Positions 1 through 7,686 of a stretch of DNA of 64,000 nucleotides are shown piece by piece. The stretch spans positions 1,922,001 through 1,986,000 of the forward strand of contig NZ_JAUSXV010000001.1 of assembly GCF_030816295.1 (NCBI RefSeq), written 5' to 3'. Origin of the DNA: Microbacterium natoriense (GTDB taxonomy: Bacteria; Actinomycetota; Actinomycetes; Actinomycetales; Microbacteriaceae). Both the position numbers and the translations under genes were made by a program. How positions within the stretch are numbered: the stretch's first letter is position 1; every line of letters begins with the position of its first letter. Below the pieces are notes generated by a model. It made no database searches. It saw only the letters and a list, made by a program, of their open reading frames with translations, and was not told where the DNA came from.

Positions 1-93
1 TGCGCCGAGTTCGTCGAGCGTGAAGCCGTTCTCGAGCCGGTGATGGCGGATGCGGTGGCCGAGCGTCGTGAGATGGATGCCGGTAGGAGACAT
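1..93 (-). CDS. XRE-family HTH transcriptional regulator (N-terminal fragment)
   Basis: Only the first 31 residues lie in the window; the rest is beyond position 1. The ATG at 93 is preceded by AAGGA. The visible peptide ends in IRHHRLENGFTLDELG, which is the first helix and start of helix two of an XRE/Cro-type helix-turn-helix. It is transcribed away from pckG across a 112-base gap that holds a palindrome (110-125), so control of pckG or of itself is a reasonable inference. In other actinobacteria XRE regulators of carbon metabolism (RamB type) act near such genes, but the fragment is too short to assign it to that group. Confidence 0.7.
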   Translation of the reverse strand, partial: MSPTGIHLTTLGHRIRHHRLENGFTLDELGA

Positions 94-109
94 TCCTTGA
101 TCTTAGCGA

Positions 110-125
110 AAGAATCACGATTCTT
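110..125. promoter_or_regulatory. Palindrome in the XRE/pckG divergent promoter region
   Basis: AAGAATC-AC-GATTCTT is a perfect inverted repeat with 7-base arms and a 2-base centre. It is AT-rich in an otherwise GC-rich region and lies between the divergent starts at 93 and 206. It is a candidate operator, possibly for the adjacent XRE protein. No binding evidence exists in the sequence. Confidence 0.45.
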
Positions 126-205
126 ATCGGCTCGAATCGCCGAAAGTCATCGAAGAGTCAGAAGAAGATGGATGCAACGGCCCCCACTTCAAAGGAGCAG
201 CAGTC

Positions 206-2068
206 ATGGCGATCGCCGAAGTCTTCACCCCTCGCGCAGCATCCGTCGCCCCCGTGCGCACGTTCGGGACGGCACCGACCTATGACACCCCCGCGATGAC
301 CGAGCTGGCCGAATGGGTCGACGGGATCGCCGCGCTCACGCAGCCCGCCCGCATCCACTGGGTCGACGGTTCGCGCGCCGAGAACGACTGGCTGCTGCGC
401 GGCTTGGTCGACGAGGGCAAGCTCATCAAGCTCAACCCCGAATGGCGCCCCGGTTCCTACCTCGCACGCTCGCACCCGAGCGACGTCGCCCGCACCGAGG
501 GCCGCACGTTCATCTCCTCCGAGCGCGAAGAAGATGCGGGTCCCACGAACAACTGGGCGCCGCCGGCCGAGATGCGTCAGAAGATGACCGAGATCTTCGA
601 AGGCTCGATGCGCGGGCGGACGATGTACGTCGTGCCGTTCTCGATGGGGCCCGTCGGCGGTCCGCTGTCGCACATCGGCGTCCAGGTCACCGACAGCGCC
701 TACGCCGTCACCTCGATCGGCATCATGACCCGAGTCGGCGACGCGGTCACCCGGCAGATCGCCGACGGCGCCCCGTGGGTCAAGACCGTGCACTCGGTCG
801 GCGCACCGCTCGCCGAGGGAGAGCCCGATGTCGAGTGGCCGTGCAACGACGACAAGTACATCGTGCACTTCCCCGAGACGCTCGAGGTCTACTCCTTCGG
901 CTCGGGATACGGCGGCAACGCGATCCTGGCGAAGAAGTGCTTCGCGCTGCGGATCGCCTCGGTGATCGCCCGCGACGAAGGCTGGCTCGCAGAGCACATG
1001 CTGCTCATCCGCGTGATCTCCCCGGAGGGCAAGGCCTACCATGTGGCTGCCGCGTTCCCCTCGGCCTGCGGCAAGACGAACCTCGCGATGCTGCGCCCGA
1101 CGATCCCCGGGTGGAAGGTCGAGACCCTCGGCGACGACATCGCCTGGATCCGTCCGGGCGAAGACGGCCGCATGTGGGCCATCAACCCGGAAGCCGGGTT
1201 CTTCGGAGTCGCGCCGGGAACCGGCGAGTCGACGAACGTCACGGCGGTCGAGACGCTCTGGGGCAACACGATCTTCACGAACGTCGCGCTCCGACCCGAC
1301 GGTGACGTCTGGTGGGAGGGTCTGACCGACCAGGCGCCTGCGAACCTCATCGACTGGGAGGGCAACCCGTGGACGCCGGAGTCCGGACGGCCCGCGGCGC
1401 ACCCGAACTCGCGCTTCACGGTGTCGGCGGCGCAGTGCCCGCAGATCTCCGAGGACTGGGAGTCGGCGGTTCCGCTCGATGTCATCCTGTTCGGCGGGCG
1501 CCGCGCGAGCAACGTTCCGCTCGTCGTCGAGGCGACCGACTGGACCCACGGCGTCTTCCTCGGCTCCAACATCTCCTCCGAGCGCACGGCCGCGGCCGAG
1601 GGCACGGTCGGTGAACTGCGCCGCGATCCGTTCGCGATGCTGCCGTTCTGCGGGTACAACATGGCAGACTACTTCGCGCACTGGCTGAAGGTCGGCCGCA
1701 CCCTGCGCTTCGACCGTGCACCGCGGATCTTCCAGGTCAACTGGTTCCGTCGCGGCGACGACGGCCGCTTCCTGTGGCCCGGCTTCGGCGACAACTCGCG
1801 CGTCGTCGACTGGATCATCCGCCGGGTCTCGGGTGAGGTGGGCGCGGTCGACAGCCCGATCGGCCGTCTGCCGATCACCTCCGACCTCAACCTCGACGGT
1901 CTCGACATCCCCGCCGAAGACCTCGACGAGCTGTTCTCGGTCGACGCCGAAGCGTGGAAGACCGAGGCCGATCTCACCGAGGCGTTCTACGACACCTTCG
2001 GAGACAAGCTCCCGGCCGCGCTGCGCGCCGAGCTGGCATCGCTGCGGTACCGCCTGGCGAACGCCTGA
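206..2068 (+). CDS. pckG: Phosphoenolpyruvate carboxykinase (GTP)
   Basis: Cytosolic enzyme that converts oxaloacetate plus GTP to PEP, CO2 and GDP, the entry step of gluconeogenesis. The 620-residue length is normal for GTP-dependent PEPCK. The kinase-1 loop FPSACGKTN is at 284-292 with the cysteine typical of the GTP class, followed by GDD at 309-311 for metal and nucleotide binding. The start ATG follows AAAGGAG at good spacing. The gene stands alone, with a strong terminator after it, and is divergent from an XRE regulator with a palindrome between them. It pairs metabolically with ppc, found about 27 kb downstream on the other strand. Confidence 0.97.
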   Translation: MAIAEVFTPRAASVAPVRTFGTAPTYDTPAMTELAEWVDGIAALTQPARIHWVDGSRAENDWLLRGLVDEGKLIKLNPEWRPGSYLARSHPSDVARTEGRTFISSEREEDAGPTNNWAPPAEMRQKMTEIFEGSMRGRTMYVVPFSMGPVGGPLSHIGVQVTDSAYAVTSIGIMTRVGDAVTRQIADGAPWVKTVHSVGAPLAEGEPDVEWPCNDDKYIVHFPETLEVYSFGSGYGGNAILAKKCFALRIASVIARDEGWLAEHMLLIRVISPEGKAYHVAAAFPSACGKTNLAMLRPTIPGWKVETLGDDIAWIRPGEDGRMWAINPEAGFFGVAPGTGESTNVTAVETLWGNTIFTNVALRPDGDVWWEGLTDQAPANLIDWEGNPWTPESGRPAAHPNSRFTVSAAQCPQISEDWESAVPLDVILFGGRRASNVPLVVEATDWTHGVFLGSNISSERTAAAEGTVGELRRDPFAMLPFCGYNMADYFAHWLKVGRTLRFDRAPRIFQVNWFRRGDDGRFLWPGFGDNSRVVDWIIRRVSGEVGAVDSPIGRLPITSDLNLDGLDIPAEDLDELFSVDAEAWKTEADLTEAFYDTFGDKLPAALRAELASLRYRLANA

Positions 2069-2117
2069 CACAGACGGGGCGCCGGCATCGGGGGATACGG
2101 CGCCCTTCCACCCCGCG

Positions 2118-2170
2118 AGGCGGGATGCTCGAGACGAACCCATGGCTGAGTGGTCTCGAGCATCCCGCCT
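2118..2170. terminator. Bidirectional terminator hairpin between pckG and the ABC exporter
   Basis: A perfect 18-bp inverted repeat (2118-2135 with 2153-2170) encloses a 17-base loop. It separates two convergent genes and has no clear T-tract, as is common for this GC-rich genome. Confidence 0.8.
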
Positions 2171-2192
2171 TCGCGTTCTTCGAGAGGCCGGG

Positions 2193-4076
2193 TCAGGCCA
2201 GGAGCTGGTGGCGGGCGAGGTCTCGGTAGAGCGGAGTCGACTCGATGAGCTCGGCGTGCGTGCCGCTGCCGACGACGACGCCGTCCTGCAGCACGACGAT
2301 GAGGTCGCTGTCGACGACGGTCGACAGCCGATGCGCGATCACGACGAGCGTGCGGTCGGCCGACACGGCGTCGATCGCCTCGCGCATGCGCTGCTCGTTC
2401 ACGCCGTCGAGCGATGAGGTCGACTCGTCGAGCAGCAGGATCGGAGCGTCGGTGAGCAGTGCGCGGGTGATCGCGAGACGCTGACGCTCGCCGCCCGACA
2501 GCATCACGCCGTCTTCGCCGACGGGGGCGTCGAGTCCGAGAGGGTTGCGTTCGAGCACCTCGCCGAGATTCACGGCGCGGAGCACGCGCTCGCAGTCGGC
2601 ATCGGATGCGGTGGGTGAGGCGAGCCGCAGGTTGTCGGCGAGCGTTCCGGCGAGCGTGGGAGCATCCTGCTCCACGTAACCGAAGTGTGCTCGCAGCTCT
2701 TCGCGCGGGTACGTGCGCGCATCGTGACCGTGCAGGCGGATGGACCCGCCTGTGGGGTCGTAGAAACGCTCGACCAAAGAGAGGATCGTGCTCTTGCCCG
2801 CGCCGCTGGGACCGACGAGCGCCACCCGAGACCCCCGGGGTACCGTGAAGGAGACGCCTCGGAGCACGTCCCGCTCGGAGCCGGGATTCGGGTCGTTCGA
2901 CGGGTCGAGGTGCGCGTCTGCGAGCAGGGTGCGCGCTTCTCTCGCCGCCTTCTCCCGCGCGGCCACCACGTTCTCCGGATAGCGGAAGCGCACGTCGCGG
3001 AACTCCAGGGCCGGAGCATCGGGGTCTGCGGGGTCGCGGGGGAGCGACGCCGTGATCTCGGCATCCGCCTGATCTTCCGTGGGGAGGTCGAGGACCTCCT
3101 GGATGCGTCCCAGGGCGCCGAGGGCCTGGTTCACCGAGGTGATCGCGCCGAAGGTCGTGGCCAGCGGCATCACGAGCATGAACAGGAACATGATGAACGT
3201 GATCAGGGAGGCGATCGTGATGGTTCCCGCCGCGACGCGGAACCCGCCGACACCGAGAACGACGAGCAGCGACAGCTGCAGCGCGATGCCTGCGATCGGG
3301 ACGACCAGCGAGGAGATCTTCGCGATCTGCACGCCGATGCCGTATGCGTCGGCGGCGAGATCCGACACTGCGGCCGTCTCACGCTCGGTGGCGCCGGAGG
3401 CGCGGACGGTACGGATCGATCCGACGGCGCGTTCGACGCCGGAGGCGAGTTCTCCGACCTTGACCTGCTGAGCGGTCGAGGCGGTGCGGATGCGTCCGCT
3501 GAGGGCGACGACCACGGTCACGGATGCTCCGATCACCACCACGATGAGCAGGAGCAGCAGGGGGTCGATCACGAGCATCGCGATCAAGGCCCCGAGGAAC
3601 AGGATCGCGCTGCCGACGGCATCAGCCAGCCCCTGTGTGAGCACCGCGTAGAGCAGCGTCGTGTCGGTGCCGACGCGCGACACGAGGTCACCGGTGCGCC
3701 GTGCGTCGAACTCGCTGATCGGCAGATGCAGGATGCGGGCGATGAGCTTGCGCCGGCTCGAATGCACGACGGCGGTGCCGGTGCGCTGCAGCAGGTAGTG
3801 CTGATATCCCGAGAGGATCGACGAGACCACCACGAAGCCGACGAGCAGCCAGATCAGCAGGCCGAGGCCGCGGTTGCGCTGCACGGCGTCGATGACCTGG
3901 CCGACGAGCAGCGGCTGCACGAGCGAGGTCGCGGCTCCCGCGACGCTGAGGATCGCGACGACGATCAACGTGCGCTTGTGCTCGAAGAGGAACGGGAGGA
4001 GCTGACGGAACGTGGCGCGCGGACCGTCCTGCTGCGCGCCGCGTCTCAGGCGGCGGGATGTCGCCGTGCTGGACAT
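2193..4076 (-). CDS. ABC transporter, fused transmembrane and ATP-binding domains (exporter type)
   Basis: A half-transporter of 627 residues for export of an unknown substrate; it would work as a homodimer or with an unseen partner. The first 330 residues form a six-helix type-1 membrane domain. The nucleotide-binding domain has Walker A GPSGAGKST (K428), Q-loop Q470, signature LSGGE at 526-530 and Walker B ending D550-E551. The insertion at about 369-403, rich in Ala, Glu and Arg, between the A-loop tyrosine and the next strand is unusual. The ATG at 4076 is chosen because the protein similarity begins there (MSSTATSRR); an upstream extension is open but unlike a transporter. A GAGG precedes it weakly. 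Confidence 0.9.
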   Translation of the reverse strand: MSSTATSRRLRRGAQQDGPRATFRQLLPFLFEHKRTLIVVAILSVAGAATSLVQPLLVGQVIDAVQRNRGLGLLIWLLVGFVVVSSILSGYQHYLLQRTGTAVVHSSRRKLIARILHLPISEFDARRTGDLVSRVGTDTTLLYAVLTQGLADAVGSAILFLGALIAMLVIDPLLLLLIVVVIGASVTVVVALSGRIRTASTAQQVKVGELASGVERAVGSIRTVRASGATERETAAVSDLAADAYGIGVQIAKISSLVVPIAGIALQLSLLVVLGVGGFRVAAGTITIASLITFIMFLFMLVMPLATTFGAITSVNQALGALGRIQEVLDLPTEDQADAEITASLPRDPADPDAPALEFRDVRFRYPENVVAAREKAAREARTLLADAHLDPSNDPNPGSERDVLRGVSFTVPRGSRVALVGPSGAGKSTILSLVERFYDPTGGSIRLHGHDARTYPREELRAHFGYVEQDAPTLAGTLADNLRLASPTASDADCERVLRAVNLGEVLERNPLGLDAPVGEDGVMLSGGERQRLAITRALLTDAPILLLDESTSSLDGVNEQRMREAIDAVSADRTLVVIAHRLSTVVDSDLIVVLQDGVVVGSGTHAELIESTPLYRDLARHQLLA

Positions 4077-4099
4077 GCGGAACCTCGTTCTGGAGATGT

Positions 4100-4118
4100 G
4101 TACTTCGACCGTACTTCG
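4100..4118 (-). promoter_or_regulatory. CGAAGTAC direct repeat upstream of the ABC exporter
   Basis: On the minus strand the octamer CGAAGTAC occurs twice, 11 bases apart, about 25-42 bases before the exporter start. One helical turn of spacing suggests a regulator binding tandem half-sites. No regulator gene for it is evident nearby. Confidence 0.35.
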
Positions 4119-4167
4119 TGCCGAATCCGAGTCTGTGGATGGGCTGTGTGGTCGACGGAGGGGCGCA

Positions 4168-4515
4168 TCAGCGGTGGATGAGCTCCTGCCAGTTCTCCGG
4201 CACGCGGCCTGCCGGTCCCGGTACGGGCTGATCTGCGGGATGGCTCCTCGGCGCCGCGAGCCTCGGCCCCTCGAGCGTGGTCTCGTCCGCATAATCCCAG
4301 TACCATTCCTCGCCCGGCTCGAAGCTCTGCATGAGCCGGTGGCCCGTTTCGCGGAAGTGGGCGCTGGCGTGCTGACCGGGTGACGTGTCGCAGCAGCCGA
4401 TGTGTCCGCAGGCGGCGCAGCGGCGCAGGTGCACCCAGAACCCGCCGTCCGCGTCGCACTCGACGCATCCGGTCCCGGACGGCGCCGCGTTCGTGTCGAT
4501 GTCGGAAATCATCAT
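4168..4515 (-). CDS. UBP-type zinc finger protein
   Basis: A 115-residue protein consisting mostly of one UBP (ubiquitin-hydrolase type) zinc finger. Likely zinc ligands are C17, C20, C33, C36, C41, H49 or H53, and H59. In eukaryotes this fold binds the free C-terminal tail of ubiquitin; bacteria lack ubiquitin, so the ligand here is unknown. The protein ends soon after the finger with a proline-rich tail. Its start (MM, so 4515 or 4512) lies 11 bases after the flavoprotein gene, so the two are almost certainly co-transcribed. Function cannot be assigned beyond a probable protein- or peptide-binding adaptor. Confidence 0.88.
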   Translation of the reverse strand: MMISDIDTNAAPSGTGCVECDADGGFWVHLRRCAACGHIGCCDTSPGQHASAHFRETGHRLMQSFEPGEEWYWDYADETTLEGPRLAAPRSHPADQPVPGPAGRVPENWQELIHR

Positions 4516-4526
4516 CTCTTCCTCTC

Positions 4527-6182
4527 TCAGAATGCCAGCGCGCGGTGGACGGATGCCACCGCGCTCGATCCTTCGCCGACAGCGGCCGCGACCCGCTTCA
4601 TCGATCCGCGCCGCACGTCTCCTGCCGCGAACACCCGTGGTGCCGACGTCTCGAACGGCAACGGCTCACGACCGAGCCCCTGCCACTGCGCGAGGGTCTG
4701 GATCCCCACATCGGTGCCGGTGCGGATGAACCCCTCGGCGTCGCGGTCGAGCGTCGGCAGCCAGGACGTCGCGGGCGTCGCTCCGATGAAGCAGAACAGC
4801 CCCCGAGCGTCGACCTCGCCGACGGTGTCGATGCGCACCGACTCCAGCGTGCCGTCCCCGTCGAGTCCGGTGACGTTCGAGGATGTGTGGACATGCACAC
4901 GCGGGTCGTCGGCGAGACGGTCGGCCAGGTAGCTCGACATTCGCGTGCCCAGGTCGTGGCCCCGCACGACGAGGTGCACGGGCGAGCCGTGGGCTGCGAG
5001 GTAGAGCGCGGCTTGTCCAGCGGAGTTCGCGCCGCCGACCACCACCACGGGCTTGCCCTGCACCTGGCGCAGCTCGAGCGGAGTGGCGGCGTAGTACACC
5101 CCGGAACGCTCGAAGTCCGCCCAACGATCGAGGTCGAGTCGACGATACGCCGCTCCCGAGGTGACGACCGCGCTGCGCGCGCGGATCAGACGACCGTCCG
5201 ACAGGGCGATGTCGAGCAGGTCGGGTCCGGCCCGAGTCAGCCCGACCGCTTCGCACGGCGCATAGACCCGCACGCCGAACTTCAGCGCCTGGAGTATCGC
5301 CTGGCCGATCAGATCGCCGCCGCTGACGCCGAAAGGAAACCCCAGGAAGTTCTCGATGCGTGACGTGGCTGCGGCCTGTCCGCCCGGTGCGACGGCATCC
5401 AGCAGAACAGTGCTCAGGCCCTCGGAGGCTCCGTAGATGGCGGCCGCGAGTCCGGCAGGGCCGCCGCCGACCACGACGAGATCGACGACCTCATCCGCCT
5501 GTGCCTGATAGCTGAGGCCGAGGCGCTCGGCGACGAGGCCGGGAGTCGCGCGCTTGAGCGGTTCGCCCTGGATGAAGGCGACCGGAAGGTCACCGACCGT
5601 GATGTCATGCGAGTCGAGCGAGCCCAGCTCGCCGGGTGGGAGAGCCACGGCCTTGTGCACCAGGTCGAGGCGCTCGGCGAAACGACGCAACGCCAGGAGG
5701 TCGTTCGACGACGCGGTTCCCACGAACTTCAGGGTCATGGCGGCAGGCCCCGTGCGGAGCGATTCACGGCGCGCCCACAGAGCGTGCAGGATCAGATCGC
5801 ACAGTTCGTCGTCCTCGTTCATGAGGGCACGCAGTGCCGCCCGGCTCACGCGGTGGACCCGTCCCGGTTGCATCACGCGGGCCGTCAGAAAAGCGCTCTG
5901 CCCGTTCAACAGCCCGAGTTCGCCGGCGAAGGAGCGCGGACCCATCGTGGTGATGACGGCCTCTTCGATCCAGCGTGCGGCGCCGCGGACGATCTGAATC
6001 TCACCGGATTCGATGACGATGAGGTCGTAGTCCGCGTCGCCGGCGCGGAACACATGGTCGCCGGCGGCGACGTCCTCCGCGGTGCCGGCCGCGACCAGCC
6101 GTCCCCACTGCTCATCGGTGAGCACAGGCGACATGACCGGATCCGCCTCTTCCGGTCCGTCGTGCTCTTCGATTCCGTCCAA
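4527..6182 (-). CDS. Cyclic-nucleotide-binding-domain / thioredoxin-reductase-like flavoprotein
   Basis: 551 residues in three parts: a cNMP-binding-like jelly roll (about 22-130), a short thioredoxin-like linker domain (about 150-210), and an FAD/NADPH oxidoreductase with FAD motif GGGPAG (239-244) and NADPH motif GGANSAG (383-389). The redox CxxC of thioredoxin reductases is missing: where E. coli has CATC this protein reads AATP (365-368). The cNMP phosphate cassette FAGELGLLNGQ lacks the usual Arg-Thr-Ala. The TTG start at 6182 is preceded by GGAGG at six bases; an ATG at 6134 is the alternative. A palindrome at 6206-6224 lies just upstream. Electron acceptor and ligand are unknown. Confidence 0.88.
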   Translation of the reverse strand: MDGIEEHDGPEEADPVMSPVLTDEQWGRLVAAGTAEDVAAGDHVFRAGDADYDLIVIESGEIQIVRGAARWIEEAVITTMGPRSFAGELGLLNGQSAFLTARVMQPGRVHRVSRAALRALMNEDDELCDLILHALWARRESLRTGPAAMTLKFVGTASSNDLLALRRFAERLDLVHKAVALPPGELGSLDSHDITVGDLPVAFIQGEPLKRATPGLVAERLGLSYQAQADEVVDLVVVGGGPAGLAAAIYGASEGLSTVLLDAVAPGGQAAATSRIENFLGFPFGVSGGDLIGQAILQALKFGVRVYAPCEAVGLTRAGPDLLDIALSDGRLIRARSAVVTSGAAYRRLDLDRWADFERSGVYYAATPLELRQVQGKPVVVVGGANSAGQAALYLAAHGSPVHLVVRGHDLGTRMSSYLADRLADDPRVHVHTSSNVTGLDGDGTLESVRIDTVGEVDARGLFCFIGATPATSWLPTLDRDAEGFIRTGTDVGIQTLAQWQGLGREPLPFETSAPRVFAAGDVRRGSMKRVAAAVGEGSSAVASVHRALAF

Positions 6183-6205
6183 TCGGCGCCTCCGATGCTC
6201 GTGGC

Positions 6206-6224
6206 GTCAACGGTATCCGTTGAC
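6206..6224. promoter_or_regulatory. GTCAACGG-TAT-CCGTTGAC palindrome
   Basis: A perfect 19-base inverted repeat about 24 bases before the flavoprotein start. Its outer arms GTCAA and TTGAC match the two sites at 6510-6525 and 6541-6556 upstream of the small HTH gene, though with a 9-base instead of a 6-base centre. This suggests one regulator acts at both promoters. Confidence 0.55.
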
Positions 6225-6290
6225 TGGGCGCGGATTCCACCGCGCGCGGGTATTTCGTTCTGCACATCCGAGCGCGGCCGAGATGTGCTG

Positions 6291-6494
6291 TCAGCGCTGG
6301 CCGAACCGCCGGTGAGCCGCCTGCTTGCTGACGCCGAGTGCACTCGCGATCGCCTGCCACGAGTAGCCGAGGTTGCGTGCTCGACGCACCTGGGTCTCTT
6401 CGGCGCGAGCGATGTCCTGGCGTATGGCGGCGAGGCGGTGCAGCTCTGACAGCGGCTCGCCCCCTTCGTGCTGTGCGATCGCGGGTGTCGTCAT
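6291..6494 (-). CDS. Small helix-turn-helix protein (67 residues)
   Basis: A 67-residue protein, nearly half of it a helix-turn-helix: GYSWQAIASALGVSKQAAHR (43-62). The ATG at 6494 follows AGGAG. An N-terminal stretch of about 25 residues with acidic and Ala-rich content could be a dimerisation helix. No ligand-binding domain is present. It sits upstream of and in line with the flavoprotein gene, 108 bases away. Two GTCAA-N6-TTGAC palindromes flank its own promoter region and a related one precedes the flavoprotein, so an autoregulated local regulator is likely. Confidence 0.75.
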   Translation of the reverse strand: MTTPAIAQHEGGEPLSELHRLAAIRQDIARAEETQVRRARNLGYSWQAIASALGVSKQAAHRRFGQR

Positions 6495-6507
6495 CTCGAT
6501 TCTCCTT

Positions 6508-6556
6508 TCGTCAACCATTGTTGACGAGCTCGGTCGATCTGTCAACATGCCTTGAC
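6508..6556. promoter_or_regulatory. Twin GTCAA-N6-TTGAC operator-like sites
   Basis: Site one (core 6510-6525) extends to perfect 8-base arms at 6508-6527; site two is 6541-6556. Their starts are 31 bases apart, about three helical turns, so both face the same side of the helix. They lie between the HTH gene (start 6494, minus) and the LD-carboxypeptidase (start 6606, plus). Confidence 0.6.
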
Positions 6557-6605
6557 GAGTCGCACGATCTCCCGAATGCATCCATCCGGATGGCACACTG
6601 AACGG

Positions 6606-7637
6606 ATGCTGTCCACACCCAAGCTCGTGCCCGGTGACAGAATCGCCGTCCTCTCTCCGGCCTTCGCTGCCCCGGCCGTCGCCCCGGAGCTGCACGAACA
6701 GGCCCTAGAACGACTGACCGAGCTGACCGGGCTCATCCCCGTCGAGTACCCGACCACGCGTGAGCTCGGCGCGAGCCCGGAGGCGCGAGCGGCTGACGTC
6801 AACGCGGCGTTCGCCGATTCCGGCATCCGCGCGATCCTCGCCACCATCGGCGGAGACGACCAGCTCATGGTCGTGCCGCACCTCGATGCCGCGCTCGCGA
6901 TCGCCGACCCGAAGCCGTTCGTGGGGTACAGCGACAACACGAACATCCTCAACTGGCTGTGGGGCAACGGCATCCGCGGCTACTACGGCGGCTCGACCGC
7001 CGTGCATCTCGGCCCGGGGCCCGCCGTCGACGACATCCACGCTCGCTCGTTGCGCGCCCTGCTCATGGATGGTGCCGCGCTCGAGATCACCGAGCCGGGG
7101 GAGTCGGAGGACGTCGGCAGGCGCTGGGCCGACCCGCGCGCCCTCACCGAGTACGGTGATCGGGTGCCCACCGAACCATGGACGTGGGCGGGGCCGCCGA
7201 GACGCGTGGCAGGGCGCACCTGGGGAGGTTGCCTCGAATCGATCGACGGACTGGCGTTCCTGGGCCGGTTGCCGCACGCGCAGGAACTCGACGGAGCGAT
7301 CCTTCTGCTGGAGACGAGCGAGGAGCGCCCATCAGCCGGCTGGGTGGCCCGCTGGCTGCGCGGGCTCGGAGAACTCGGCATCCTCGAGGCGGCAGCGGGC
7401 GTGATGGTGGCCCGCCCGCCCGTGAGCGACTTCGAGTTCCGTCCTTCGCCGGCCGAGGCGAAGGCTCTGCGTGATGCTCAACGCGACGTGGTGCTCGACG
7501 TCGTCGCGCGGTACAACCCGGATGCCGTGGTGTGTGTCGGTGTGCCGTTCGGTCATACCCGCCCGCAGTGGATCCTGCCCTACGGCGGCACCATGGTGCT
7601 CGACGGCGGCGCCAGGAGGATCACCGCCCACTACTGA
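6606..7637 (+). CDS. LD-carboxypeptidase family protein (peptidase S66, MccF-like)
   Basis: A 343-residue serine peptidase of family S66, which includes cytosolic LD-carboxypeptidases that trim murein tetrapeptides and MccF-type enzymes that inactivate peptidyl-nucleotide antibiotics. The nucleophile is S109 in GYSDN; the Glu is in the LLETSEE motif and the His in the FGHTRPQW motif near the C terminus. There is no signal peptide. The ATG at 6606 starts the conserved region (MLSTPKLVPGDRI); no Shine-Dalgarno is visible, but CACACT lies six bases upstream, consistent with a leaderless transcript. The length fits MccF-like members. Which substrate it uses cannot be told from sequence. Confidence 0.88.
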   Translation: MLSTPKLVPGDRIAVLSPAFAAPAVAPELHEQALERLTELTGLIPVEYPTTRELGASPEARAADVNAAFADSGIRAILATIGGDDQLMVVPHLDAALAIADPKPFVGYSDNTNILNWLWGNGIRGYYGGSTAVHLGPGPAVDDIHARSLRALLMDGAALEITEPGESEDVGRRWADPRALTEYGDRVPTEPWTWAGPPRRVAGRTWGGCLESIDGLAFLGRLPHAQELDGAILLLETSEERPSAGWVARWLRGLGELGILEAAAGVMVARPPVSDFEFRPSPAEAKALRDAQRDVVLDVVARYNPDAVVCVGVPFGHTRPQWILPYGGTMVLDGGARRITAHY

Positions 7638-7676
7638 GAAATGGCCGCGCCCCGGAGACGGGCACGGCCATTTCTC
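7636..7676. terminator. Terminator hairpin between convergent genes
   Basis: A 12-bp perfect stem GAGAAATGGCCG (7636-7647) pairs with 7665-7676 around an 18-base loop, immediately at the stop of the carboxypeptidase. It faces the convergent MFS gene and probably serves both. Confidence 0.8.
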
Positions 7677-7686
7677 TCAGAGAGGG

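Noticed and set aside
158..2143. Long open frame on the minus strand opposite pckG
   Set aside because: It is the mirror of GC-rich codon usage of pckG, has Arg/Asp-rich low-complexity translation and no recognisable domain. pckG is complete on the other strand.
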